DNA from: JADJPO01 sp963825645
Lineage (GTDB): Bacteria; Actinomycetota; Actinomycetes; Actinomycetales; Kineosporiaceae
Direction of reading: 5' to 3'
NCBI GenBank assembly: GCA_963825645.1
Contig: CAWGTT010000005.1
Location: 310,001-374,000, forward strand
Length of the DNA: 64,000 bases
Of this stretch, positions 53,607 to 61,597 are shown piece by piece. Every line of letters starts with the position of its first letter. Position 1 is the stretch's first letter. The translations under genes and the position numbers were made by a program. The notes under the pieces are model-generated. The model ran no database searches. It was not told the DNA's origin and was given only the letters and a program-made list of their open reading frames with translations.

Positions 53607-54617
53607 GACGTCGAGCTCGACCACGAGGCAACCGTGGTCCGAAGGCCACAGCCCGGACGGCGTGCGGTCGTCCGGCTCGCCGCCGAGCACCTCGGCACGG
53701 CGCACCGTGAACGCTCCCCCCTCCACGAGCGCCATATCGATCCGGTGGGCCAGGGCGGAGGTCGGGTTGCGCAGGTCGGCGGCCTGGCCGCTGGTCCCGC
53801 CCCCGCACAGGTCGTCCGGATGGATGTCGGCCCACGCGTCGACCAACCCGGCGGCCAGTAGCGTCTCGTAGGCGTCGCCGTCCGACTCGGCTCCGGGCAG
53901 AGTCGGCTCGCCGGAGCGGCAGCCCGGCGGGCGGCAGTTGAGGTCGCCGAGAACCAGCAGCGGTGCACCTCTGGAGCTGTGCAGGGCGTCGGCGACCAGC
54001 TGGCGAGCCTGGGCGGCGCGCACCTCGGAGTCGAACGCCTCGAGCTGCACGTTCACGACCCGGACGACGGCTCCGGCGATCCGGACGTCCACGGCGCACC
54101 ACCCCCGGTCCACCTCGATGGGATAGCCGAGCACGGTGACGGCGACCCGATCCTCGAACAGTCGCCAGGACGGCGTCATGCCGCTCACCGCGGGGTCGTC
54201 GCGTACCAGAACGGCGCTACGGTCGGCCAGCTCGACCACCTGGCCGGTGACCTGTCGCAAGGCGCCTGACAGGGGGCCGCTGGTATAGGCGTCGCTGCGG
54301 GCGGCGACCCGGTACCCGGCCCCCTGCTCCCGCAACGAGTGCAGCAAGGTGTCGAGCAGATCGTGCGTGCGGTGCGCGCCGCCACCGCCGGCCCGCCACA
54401 GTGCGGCCTCCTGGACGGCGACGACGTCGGGAAGCTGGCGGGCGATCACTGCTGCCGCGGCCCGCATCCGCTCCACAGGGCGCGATGCCTCCACCGCGGA
54501 CCACAACGAGGCGGTTCGCGCGGCCAGCCGATCCCGCTCCACCTCGCCGAACAGCGTCGAAAGATCGGCACCGAGGTAGAGGTTGTACGTCGCCACGGTG
54601 ATACCGGTGGGGCGCAT
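53604..54617 (-). CDS. Endonuclease/exonuclease/phosphatase (EEP) family protein
   Basis: The protein has 337 residues. EEP motifs in order are ATYNLYLGADL (metal-binding Asn), DVVAVQEA (Glu), VNVQLEAFDSEVRAAQA, VLGDLNCRP (Asp and Asn) and the final PSDHGCLVVEL with the catalytic Asp-His. No signal peptide is present. Family members cleave phosphodiesters or phosphomonoesters in DNA, sphingomyelin or inositides; the substrate cannot be told. It is convergent with ppdK and shares its terminator. Confidence 0.82.
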   Translation of the reverse strand: MRPTGITVATYNLYLGADLSTLFGEVERDRLAARTASLWSAVEASRPVERMRAAAAVIARQLPDVVAVQEAALWRAGGGGAHRTHDLLDTLLHSLREQGAGYRVAARSDAYTSGPLSGALRQVTGQVVELADRSAVLVRDDPAVSGMTPSWRLFEDRVAVTVLGYPIEVDRGWCAVDVRIAGAVVRVVNVQLEAFDSEVRAAQARQLVADALHSSRGAPLLVLGDLNCRPPGCRSGEPTLPGAESDGDAYETLLAAGLVDAWADIHPDDLCGGGTSGQAADLRNPTSALAHRIDMALVEGGAFTVRRAEVLGGEPDDRTPSGLWPSDHGCLVVELDV

Positions 54618-54756
54618 GGCAGAAGCCTATGCAGGTCGCCGGGCCGAAGGCGCGACGTGCTGTGCCACGGCGCGGTGAGGCACGGCACATGACGGGTCGG
54701 CCGGAGCAATCGATTTCAGCCGGGCACTGCGGCGCTGATAGCCTCGTCCAGCGTTC

Positions 54757-54832
<76 letters not shown>

Positions 54833-54844
54833 ACTCCCTGGTCA

Positions 54845-54867
54845 GGCCCATCCCTTCGGGGGTGGCC
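54845..54867. terminator. Weak hairpin after tRNA-Lys
   Basis: GGCCCATCCC and GGGGGTGGCC can pair around CTT/TTC with two mismatches, 13 bases after the encoded CCA. The position suits a tRNA terminator, but it may instead belong to the integrated element boundary. Confidence 0.35.
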
Positions 54868-54884
54868 TTGATCATTCCCACACA

Positions 54885-56085
54885 TTACCCACACTTTTCG
54901 TCTCCGGAAGTGTCGTCCTCGGGCACCTGCTGGCTACGGTCGACGGCCTCTAACACTCTTGCGGCGCCGGTGGTGCGGACGCTGCGCCCGAAGTAGTGAT
55001 CGGTGGTCATGGAGACCTTGGCGTGCCCCAGTTGGTCGGCCGCCGACCGCGCCGATAGGCCGGCCTTGTCCATCAGGGTCGCCACGGTGCGTCGGAAGGT
55101 GTGCGACGTGATGTCGGGGTAGCCGGCCCGATCGAAGACGGCCCGAAGGTCACCCTGGGTGTTGCTCGGGTCGCGTATCTGCCCGGTCGGCGAGGTGAAG
55201 ACGACGTCCCACTCGTTGGGCTCGCATGCGGCCAACCGCCGGCGCAGCATGGTGACGGCCCATCCTGGCAGTTCGATCTTGCGCCAGCCGTCCTTGGACT
55301 TTGGCTTCGGTTTGATGATCAGGCCGCGACCTGTGATCCGGATGACTGTGCCGCGGACTTCGAGGATGCCGTCGTCCAGGTCCAGGGACTGCCAGGTGAT
55401 GGCCGACGTCTCGCCGATCCGCAGGCCTGTGGCCAACATCATGTCGGCAAGGTCAGGCAGGTCCCAGTCGATGGCCAGCTGGTCGGCAGCCAGCTTGGCC
55501 CGCAGGTCCCAGACCTGCTCGAGTTCCAACGCGTGCCGCTCCTTGTGCGCGGACCGGATCGAGGCGGCGTCCCTGACCGGGTTGGACCCGATCGCATCGT
55601 GGCGCGCCGCAAGTCCCATCAGCCCGGAGAGCACTGTGCGAGTCAGCTTGGCCACAGCGACACCGTGCTTCTCGCGAGTGGTTTTGAGCAGTCGATCAAC
55701 CCGTGACACGGTGACCTCGCGCAGCCTCAGGGCGCCGATCGCGGGCAAGACCTGGTTGTCGAGCCGGTCGCGGTAAGTCTGCGACGTGCCCGGCGATCTA
55801 TCGCCGGCGTCAACCGCTGCCTGGATCTCGCTGAACCACTCCTGGGCCAGCGCGGCCACGGTCGTGTCAGCCGTGATCTCGGCCGCAGCGTCGGTGCGGC
55901 CACGGTCGCGGCAGGCCTCCTTCAGCCGGTGGCGTGCTCGCGTCTCGGTCCGAGCGGTGCGCTCCAGCCCGCCTCGTGACGCCGTCGTAGTCGCGGTAGT
56001 TGACGACGGCCCGGACCCGGTGCGGCCCGAGGTTGTAGCAGTTGATCTCCCCCATCGTGCCAAGCGGGAGCGGTGGCCTGCCCAC
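54885..56085 (-). pseudogene. Tyrosine recombinase/integrase, frameshifted near the N-terminus
   Basis: The main frame carries a SAM-like core-binding domain (TTVAALAQEWFSEIQAAVDA, then VSRVDRLLKTTREKHGVAVA) and the catalytic domain with ATGLRIGETSAITW (Arg), SHTFRRTVATLMDKAG (HxxR), LGHAKVSMTTDHYF (His and Tyr nucleophile). All catalytic residues are intact. The N-terminal arm-binding part, MGRPPLPLGTMGEINCYNLG and VRAVVNYRDYDGVTRR, lies in another frame starting at ATG 56085. One extra base near 55966 separates the two. Either the gene is broken or a frameshift is used. It sits between tRNA-Lys and an excisionase gene, as in actinomycete integrative elements. Confidence 0.85.
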
Positions 56086-56095
56086 GCCACTCCCT

Positions 56096-56326
56096 TCAGG
56101 CCGCGGGATCGGTCAACGCGTCGAACCAGGCGATGACGTCGTCCGGCTTGTAGCGCAGGTACTTGCCCATCCGCCTCACCGGCGGCCCGTAGCCGCTGCT
56201 GCGCCACTGGTAGAGCGTGCGCACGGGGATGCCCAGATACTCGGCGACGTCCTGCACCGACCACAGACTCGGCTGCGCGCCCGCCGTGCGCTCTGGCCGA
56301 GAACCACCGGCGGTCTGGGCGCTCAT
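56096..56326 (-). CDS. Excisionase/MerR-type helix-turn-helix protein
   Basis: This 76-residue protein carries LWSVQDVAEYLGIPVRTLYQ, WRSSGYGPPVRRMGKYLRYK and PDDVIAWFDAL. This is the standard winged HTH of element-encoded excisionases (HTH_17 type). It lies ten bases upstream of the integrase on the same strand, so it is likely the recombination directionality factor or a regulator of the integrase. The frame is intact. Confidence 0.85.
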   Translation of the reverse strand: MSAQTAGGSRPERTAGAQPSLWSVQDVAEYLGIPVRTLYQWRSSGYGPPVRRMGKYLRYKPDDVIAWFDALTDPAA

Positions 56327-56395
56327 CTCGCGCTCCGTCGGGCTGGTGCCTCATATGTGCCAGCCGGGGAGGTGGCCAGCCCCAGCATGGCCAGC

Positions 56396-56605
56396 TCACT
56401 GCCGCCACCGGGGGCCCCAATTGGAGAACCTCGACGTTGTCCCTCTGGACGGCGGCCATCGCAACGACGCGGTCGCGCCGGCCCAGCCATCCTCGATTGA
56501 GTGCACGGCAGTCGTGCCGATGCGGAACGCTCGGGCGGCGGACAGCAGGTCCACCGTCACACGCAGATCGTGCAACTCCACGGTCCGCCACCCCTGTCTC
56601 GCCAT
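56396..56605 (-). CDS. Small element protein with possible HTH fragment
   Basis: The 69-codon frame begins MARQGWRTVELHDLRVTVDL followed by LSAARAFRIGTTAVHSIEDG. A good ribosome binding site (GGGAGG, five bases before the ATG) supports expression. The segment VDLLSAARAFRIGTTAVHSI resembles the first helices of excisionase-like or MerR-like proteins (LLTAAEAFGIGRTKAYEL), but the recognition helix and wing are missing, so it may be a truncated copy. No function can be given. Confidence 0.45.
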   Translation of the reverse strand: MARQGWRTVELHDLRVTVDLLSAARAFRIGTTAVHSIEDGWAGATASLRWPPSRGTTSRFSNWGPRWRQ

Positions 56606-57315
56606 CTCGTCCTCCCAAGTGATGCGGCTCCAAAACCGTGCACATCGGCACGTGGCGCTGTCGGACCTACTCCAAACCCGCGCGCCCTGTACACAGACCA
56701 AAGACACCGGGGTCACCGGTGGCGGTCATGGTCAGGCTCGGACCTCAACCTGGCCGACACCAGTTGCCTGCTCACGACGGGCGTCCTGGGCCAGCCCACT
56801 GATGGCTGGCGCCGAGCCTGCCGCGTCCAGCTAGCGGGGCGGCGTGCCGTCGGCCGCCGACTGTCCCAGCGGCTCGACCTGCGCAAGGAACCCCCACGAT
56901 CTCCACCTCCATATCTCGACCGGCTTCCAGCCAGCTGCGCGCAGCCTCCGGTCGGCGCTTGACCCTTTGGGCACGTGGGTCAACACGTGAAGCGCCGGAC
57001 CTCCTTCCAGTGCACAACTCAGCACCAGGCAGATCTCGGCTGCCGAGATGTGCATCGCCCAGTTCCGCGGACCATGCCGCTGAGCTCCGACCGCCTGATT
57101 AGACCAGCTTCTAGGCGGGACAAGAGGCATGAAGGACCTCCGGGAAGGGTGCGGGGCACCCCGAAGGACGAGGCTCGCCGACCGTTTGACACGCCACTGC
57201 TCTCGACTGCAGGCTACTGATATGGTCTAAAAGTAGCAATTGATTCAAAAGGCGAATGAGGAGAACACTTGGCGAGGGCGCCGCCCACGCAACGGGCGCC
57301 GATACCCTTTCGCAG
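56606..57315. other. Element region with no recognised gene
   Basis: About 710 bases without a gene I can identify. A minus-strand frame at 56831-57055 (MHISAAEICLVLSCALEGGP onward, continuing with RRLRAAGWKPVEIWRWRSWG) looks protein-like but matches nothing I know. Near 57218-57258 the DNA becomes AT-rich (TGATATGGTCTAAAAGTAGC), which is striking in this context and probably marks a promoter for the plus-strand HTH gene. Confidence 0.4.
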
Positions 57316-57529
57316 GTGAGCGAGGAGCAGCCCCGGCGCGTCGGAGCGCAGGAGGTAGCTGCACTCCTCGGCATACACCGAAGCACCGTGCGCCTGATCC
57401 CTCGGGAGCGGCTCCCCTATACACTCACTCCCGGGGGCAGCCGGCCGCCAGCACCGCCGTTACCTGCTGGACGACGTCGCCCGCTACGCCCGCGAGTACT
57501 TGGATCTCGATCTCGACCTCGCCGACTGA
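57316..57529 (+). pseudogene. Excisionase-like HTH protein, frameshifted
   Basis: The first frame gives RRVGAQEVAALLGIHRSTVR followed by LIPRERLPYTLTPGG, and a shifted frame gives RRYLLDDVARYAREYLDLDL and DLAD before the TGA at 57527. Joined near 57445 they make a complete small MerR/excisionase-type DNA-binding protein (HxSTVRLIPRxRLPYxxTPGGxRRYxxxDV). The shift falls in a run of CCG/CAG repeats. A second excisionase-like gene in the same element suggests a regulator of transfer or maintenance that has been lost. Confidence 0.65.
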
Positions 57530-57779
57530 CACCCGACAGCATCAGGGCGCGTGTTCGTCGCGCAGGGCAAAGGCGGAAGCGACACCAGCGGATCGTGCCC
57601 AGTGGCCCGGCTCAAATTCCAACTCGGCCGCGCGCACGAGGTCCGGGATGCCGGATCCGATCGGGCGGAAGCTACACCAGGCCTGTACCTGCGGACCCGT
57701 GAGGACCTTCACCCCGAACCGCTCGATCTCCGCCGCGGGGACCTGAGCACCACCCAGAGACGACGGTCAGCAGCAGCCA

Positions 57780-58056
57780 GGCGCCGTGCCGTTGTACGTG
57801 AGCGCGAAGCGACGACCGATGCCCCACGGCACCATTGTGGCCGCCGCCGTCAGGGTGACAGCGAGACGCCGGTTGCTGCTCACCAACTCGCCAGGAGCCG
57901 TCGGCGGCGCCCGACCGAGTCCCCTCCCGAGGCGCTGGACGTGGCGCCACTGGACTGGCCTCGGCCCGAGCAGGCAGCCAGCACGCCAGCGGCCGCGCCA
58001 GCACCGCCGAGGCGCAAGACCGCGCGCCGGTTGATCGCGGCGGCTTGAGGGATCAC
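57780..58056 (-). pseudogene. Multicopper oxidase-like lipoprotein, 5' remnant
   Basis: GTG 58056, preceded by GGAGGAAGG, begins IPQAAAINRRAVLRLGGAGA followed by AAGVLAACSG. This is a twin-arginine signal ending in a lipobox (LAAC). After a shift near 57917 the sequence reads SNRRLAVTLTAAATMVPWGI and RRFALTYNGTAPG. The last element resembles the first cupredoxin domain of multicopper oxidases (YNGTxPGPTLRV). It then ends in Cys-Cys and a stop near 57780, so all copper ligands are absent. A CsoR-like operator lies just upstream, consistent with an original role in copper resistance. Confidence 0.6.
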
Positions 58057-58076
58057 CCCTTCCTCCAAACCTTGAT

Positions 58077-58092
58077 ATACCCCCGAGGGTAT
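58077..58092. promoter_or_regulatory. CsoR-like copper operator
   Basis: ATACCCCCGAGGGTAT is a six-base inverted repeat (ATACCC/GGGTAT) with a four-base centre. This matches the TACCC-N-GGGTA form of actinobacterial CsoR copper-repressor sites. It lies 21-36 bases upstream of the GTG of the multicopper-oxidase-like remnant. Confidence 0.6.
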
Positions 58093-58096
58093 CAAC

Positions 58097-58392
58097 TACA
58101 CCCGAGCTCGGCCTCGTGCCAGAGTGGCGGTGAAGAGGACGATGAGGGTCGGCTTGGGCTTCGCTCACGCGGCGTCCGTGGCCGTGGTCACGATCACCCC
58201 CTGATGGGGCGTCAAGGTCACCGGCGTCGCTCCCTCGGGCGCGGATCGAAGGTCGATGCAGTCACCACCTCTCCGCTCGGCCTGCGCTCGCACGGGCGAC
58301 GCCCCGCCTCTCGGGTGCGAGGGGCGGGGCGTCGCGGGTGGTTCCTTGGGAGTGGCGTCGCTACGGACGAGCTGCGGCCTCGGCCAGCTCGG
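58097..58392. other. Gap between two broken lipoprotein genes
   Basis: No gene is recognised in these 296 bases. GTGCGAGGGGCGGGGCGTCGC and CGACGCCCCGCCTCTC near 58290-58340 can form a GC-rich hairpin after the minus-strand lipoprotein stop, which may be its terminator. Confidence 0.35.
58298..58338. terminator. GC-rich hairpin downstream of the lipoprotein gene
   Basis: GCGACGCCCCGCCTC and its near complement GGGGCGGGGCGTCGC lie close together, forming a stem of about 13 pairs with a short AG-rich loop. It is downstream of the minus-strand lipoprotein gene and lacks a T-run. Confidence 0.5.
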
Positions 58393-58774
58393 TCAGGGGC
58401 AAGCCGTCTTCTGAGCCAGCGCGAGGATGCCCTTGGACGTCTCCGCATCGGGCGTGATGCCGTTGCGCTCGAACCGAGCAGCGACGTGACCCAGGACGAT
58501 GGCCATGTCCTCGCCCTGCGCGACGTCGAAGCAGGTGTTGTCCACGTCGTCGCCGATGGCCTCATCCGAGCGGCCGTCCGCCAGCGTCGGATACGCCTTC
58601 TTGTAGGCGCTGACGAATGCGGCCTTCTGCGCGGCGGATGGCCCTACCCGCCAGCGCCGACGCCCCTACGGCGGCCGCGGCATTCGGGCTCTCAACGGCG
58701 GTACCTGCTGAGCCACCGCATGCAGACAGCGTCAGGACGCCGCTGCAGAGGGCAGCGCCAAGGATCCTCTTCAC
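58393..58774 (-). pseudogene. DUF732-like lipoprotein, frameshifted
   Basis: ATG 58774 begins MKRILGAALCSGVLTLSACG, a lipoprotein signal with lipobox LSAC. After a shift near 58645 a second frame reads AAQKAAFVSAYKKAYPTLAD, DNTCFDVAQGEDMAIVLGHV and ILALAQKTACP before the stop. The second part, with two conserved cysteines, resembles small secreted DUF732-type proteins of actinobacteria. One extra base separates the halves. If the shift is real the product is lost; both halves otherwise look well conserved, so the loss is recent. Confidence 0.6.
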
Positions 58775-58797
58775 GGTTCTCCTTGAATCAGCAACTC

Positions 58798-58826
58798 ACA
58801 TTGCGTCAGCAAGCGTAACGCAATGT
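58798..58826. promoter_or_regulatory. Nine-base inverted repeat upstream of the lipoprotein gene
   Basis: ACATTGCGT (58798-58806) and ACGCAATGT (58818-58826) are perfect reverse complements separated by 11 bases. The site lies about 25-50 bases upstream of the lipoprotein ATG and in the divergent region before the HIRAN gene, so it may be an operator for either gene. Confidence 0.55.
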
Positions 58827-58973
58827 ATGCGACTGGGGCGGCCCGTTGGCGCGCCGGCAGCCACCTCCTTGGGCGAGTAGTCCCGAGTTGGGGCCAGACC
58901 GAAGGGAACTGCAGAAGGTTCCGGACCCCGTCCTACCTGACTACATGTAGTTGGAGCGGTACTTTCCGTGTCT

Positions 58974-59960
58974 ATGAGGTTTGGGAGAGCCGAGAAGGAG
59001 AAGACCGATGCCTTGCACGTGGAGCGGCTCCGCGTCGTCGAGGCGTGGCCGACGGGCCGCATGTGTCAGAACGTTGTGGGCGAGAGCCACTACGAGGTAA
59101 ATCTGAAACAGATCGCGGGACGCCTCGGCGGGGGGCCGACGGGAGAGGCCATCACCACAGCCGTGGTGATGGCTCAGCCCACCAACGAGTACGACCCGAA
59201 CGCGGTGGCGGTGCTGATCGACGGGGCCATCGTCGGCCATCTGCCGCGCGAGGACGCGGCGGACTACTCCCCGCTGCTACAGATGCTCGCCGAACGGCAG
59301 GTCGCGCTCTCCGTGCCAGCGCGGGTGTGGTGGGGGGCCTGGGACGACGAGCGGTGGGCCGCGAGCGTCCAACTGGACCTCGGCCCGCCCGGCTTGCTGG
59401 TACCGGTGAACGCCCCCCCGTCGGACAATGCCATGCAGATCCCACCAGGGGCCGCGATGCAGGTCACCGGCGAGGACGCCCACATGGACGCTCTCGCACC
59501 GCTGGTCGCTGCGACCGGCCACGCCGCCGTCCTGGCCACCCTGCACGAAGTCACCGAGCAGAAGGCTCGCAGCACCCGGCAGGTGCTAGAAGTCCGGATC
59601 GACGGACGCCCGGTGGGCAGGCTCACGCCCGGGATGAGTGAGCATCTGCTGGCAGTGGTCCGGCACGCCGAACAGTCCGGGATCACGCTGTACGTGCGCG
59701 GCAGCGTTCGCGGGAACCCATTCAAGGCCGAGGTGACGCTCTATCCGACGCGGGCCGCCGATCTACCCCCCGCGTGGGTCGAGAATCTGAGTTCCAGGGC
59801 CACAGTCGCTGAGAGGTCGTCACCGCAGTCGAACCGCAAGTCGAAGGTCGTGACGCAGCCGGTCGCCCTTCCCCCTGCTGGCTGGTTCCCCAATCCCACA
59901 GGTCCCGGCTGGCGCTGGTGGGACGGCACCACCTGGACCGAGCACACGCACGATCAGTAG
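58974..59960 (+). CDS. HIRAN domain protein with C-terminal DUF2510 motif
   Basis: This protein has 328 residues. Residues about 30-110 form a HIRAN domain (VVGESHYEVNLKQIAGRLGG, NEYDPNAVAVLIDGAIVGHL). HIRAN domains recognise 3' single-stranded DNA ends or stalled forks in HLTF-type proteins. Residues about 180-275 look like a second, weaker HIRAN-like repeat (LEVRIDGRPVGRLTPGMSEH, ending VRGNPFKAEVTLYP). The last 30 residues, PAGWFPNPTGPGWRWWDGTT with WTEH, are DUF2510, usually found next to membrane proteins. Here no membrane segment is visible. It is convergent with the NurA-like gene across about 590 bases. An in-frame GTG at 58968 is an alternative start. Confidence 0.8.
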   Translation: MRFGRAEKEKTDALHVERLRVVEAWPTGRMCQNVVGESHYEVNLKQIAGRLGGGPTGEAITTAVVMAQPTNEYDPNAVAVLIDGAIVGHLPREDAADYSPLLQMLAERQVALSVPARVWWGAWDDERWAASVQLDLGPPGLLVPVNAPPSDNAMQIPPGAAMQVTGEDAHMDALAPLVAATGHAAVLATLHEVTEQKARSTRQVLEVRIDGRPVGRLTPGMSEHLLAVVRHAEQSGITLYVRGSVRGNPFKAEVTLYPTRAADLPPAWVENLSSRATVAERSSPQSNRKSKVVTQPVALPPAGWFPNPTGPGWRWWDGTTWTEHTHDQ

Positions 59961-60553
59961 CCAAGCGGGGCTGGCATTGACGAGCAACCTGCCCCCGGCG
60001 TCCTCTTGGGGAGCGGCGGCGTTGTCGGTGGTGCGTTCCACCGGGCAACCCGCCCGGGACCCTCTTCGACCAGCTCGGCCATCCTCCCGGGGCATAGCAC
60101 CCCCGGTCTGGGCAGTGGCCGCGTGGCGCTCGTCGGCATTCCCCCCGTGCATCACGATATGACATGATCAGTCACCGAAAGTAGTTCCTCCTTGGCGGAG
60201 TCCTCCCACGAACCGTGCACTGCAGCTGGTTGCCATCGGCCTCCTCTGCGTCATCGGCATCCTCGCTAACTGGTTCCCCGATAAGGGAGTTTCGGAGGAT
60301 TCGTGGCGTTGTTGTTCGCCCTTCGCATCCCCGATTCGGGCTGGAATGGACCGGCTCGCTCGACGCGGCCGGAGCTAGGCTAGAGCAGAGTGTCAGCCTT
60401 GCCCGGGGCTGACTACCTCGCGGGGATGGTGGCCGGATTCGTCGCAACCTCAACGATCTTCGTCGCCTGGCGCGATCGGGTACACAGCTAGCTCAGGCGC
60501 CCTCACTCATGACTACGCAATGGCCCTGCCCGCTGCCCCGCATCTGCAGGTGT
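59961..60553. other. Gap between HIRAN and NurA-like genes
   Basis: No gene is recognised with confidence. A plus-strand frame at 60390-60491 (33 codons, GTG start, ADYLAGMVAGFVATSTIFVA) would encode a single membrane segment but lacks a ribosome binding site. Near 60147-60190 the DNA is comparatively AT-rich. The two flanking genes converge here, so terminators are expected, but no strong hairpin was identified. Confidence 0.4.
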
Positions 60554-61597
60554 CTACCGGGCGGCCGCCTGACGAAGCGCTCGGTACAGCAGTCGCGTGT
60601 CGCCGAGCCGGCGGCGCAATTGCCGTTCCAGCCCCGCGATCGGGTACAGGTTCTGTGGGGCGCGGGCGTCCTTGTACTCGGTCGACGCGAACCGGGGCAA
60701 AGTCACCTGACTCAGGTTCGCCAGGTCGATCACGGTGTCGCGCTTCAAGTCGGCGCTGCATTCGATCCGCACGATGCCGGTCCACGGGGAGCCCACGGGG
60801 CAGGGCAGCCGCAGGTACCAAGAATGACGCTCCCAACTGGTCCCCATCAGGAACACCGGTGTCCGCTCCCCGGCCGTCAAACTGGCGACCATCGAATGCA
60901 GATTCGGCGGCAGGTACGCCGTCCGGTGACTCTTGATGAACCCGAGGGAACGCGGCAGATGCTGCCGGCCGCGCAACGGGCCGTCGACGACCAGCAGGTC
61001 CGCACCGTCATCCGGGCCCCGCCCCGCTAGCGCCGAACGCGCAGCGACCGCCGTCAAGACCTCGATGTCACCGAGGCGACGCTGCAACGCCTCCGACAAC
61101 GTCATCGACAGCGGCACCATCGGGTTCGCCGGGGTGTGGCAGGCCTCGTAGGTGCCGGCATACGTCGTCACGTCGACGGCGTGCGGCGCGATGCTGAACA
61201 GGCCCCGGCGTGTCTCGACGGTCAGCAGGTGCGCCTGCTGGTGGCAGCAACACATCACGCCCGCCGCATACGACGCGCACAGGCCGGGCGTGGCATCCGT
61301 GGCCGGCGCACCACCGGTCGTTTCCTCATCGATCCAGACCCGGGCCTCGATGCGGCGGACCCCATCGACGAACAGCAGCGCCGACGGCTGCGCGATCGTC
61401 GAGTCCAGCCGAATGGAACGCCAGTCCGTGTCGGGCATCTCGACGTCCGTGGTGATGCTGGCGGTCGACTCGCCCAGATCGTCGTCGACCTCGACGCTGG
61501 ACCCGTAGGACGGATCCCAGCCGTCCACACTGAACCGCATCCCTTCGCTTCCCGAGGGGCGCGTCGTCACGGCCGGCATCGACGGTGTGGTGGTCAT
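60554..61597 (-). CDS. NurA-like nuclease domain protein
   Basis: The protein has 347 residues. MRFSVDGWDPSYGSSVEVDD opens the protein, ALLFVDGVRRIEARVWIDEE carries a metal-binding Asp expected for NurA motif I, GADLLVVDGPLRGRQHLPRS is the second conserved block, and VFLMGTSWERHSWYLRLPCP with a final YPIAGLERQLRRRLGD closes the domain. The pattern matches the actinobacterial NurA-like family that accompanies SbcC/SMC-type ATPases. NurA proteins are 5'-3' nucleases working with the HerA helicase in DNA end resection. Its ATG overlaps the SbcC stop (ATGA), so it is made together with SbcC. A HerA-like gene is not visible and may lie outside the window. Confidence 0.72.
   Translation of the reverse strand: MTTTPSMPAVTTRPSGSEGMRFSVDGWDPSYGSSVEVDDDLGESTASITTDVEMPDTDWRSIRLDSTIAQPSALLFVDGVRRIEARVWIDEETTGGAPATDATPGLCASYAAGVMCCCHQQAHLLTVETRRGLFSIAPHAVDVTTYAGTYEACHTPANPMVPLSMTLSEALQRRLGDIEVLTAVAARSALAGRGPDDGADLLVVDGPLRGRQHLPRSLGFIKSHRTAYLPPNLHSMVASLTAGERTPVFLMGTSWERHSWYLRLPCPVGSPWTGIVRIECSADLKRDTVIDLANLSQVTLPRFASTEYKDARAPQNLYPIAGLERQLRRRLGDTRLLYRALRQAAAR

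Noticed and set aside
60390..60491. 33-codon membrane mini-protein
   Set aside because: A single hydrophobic stretch with a GTG start but no ribosome binding site; kept only as a note on the intergenic region.
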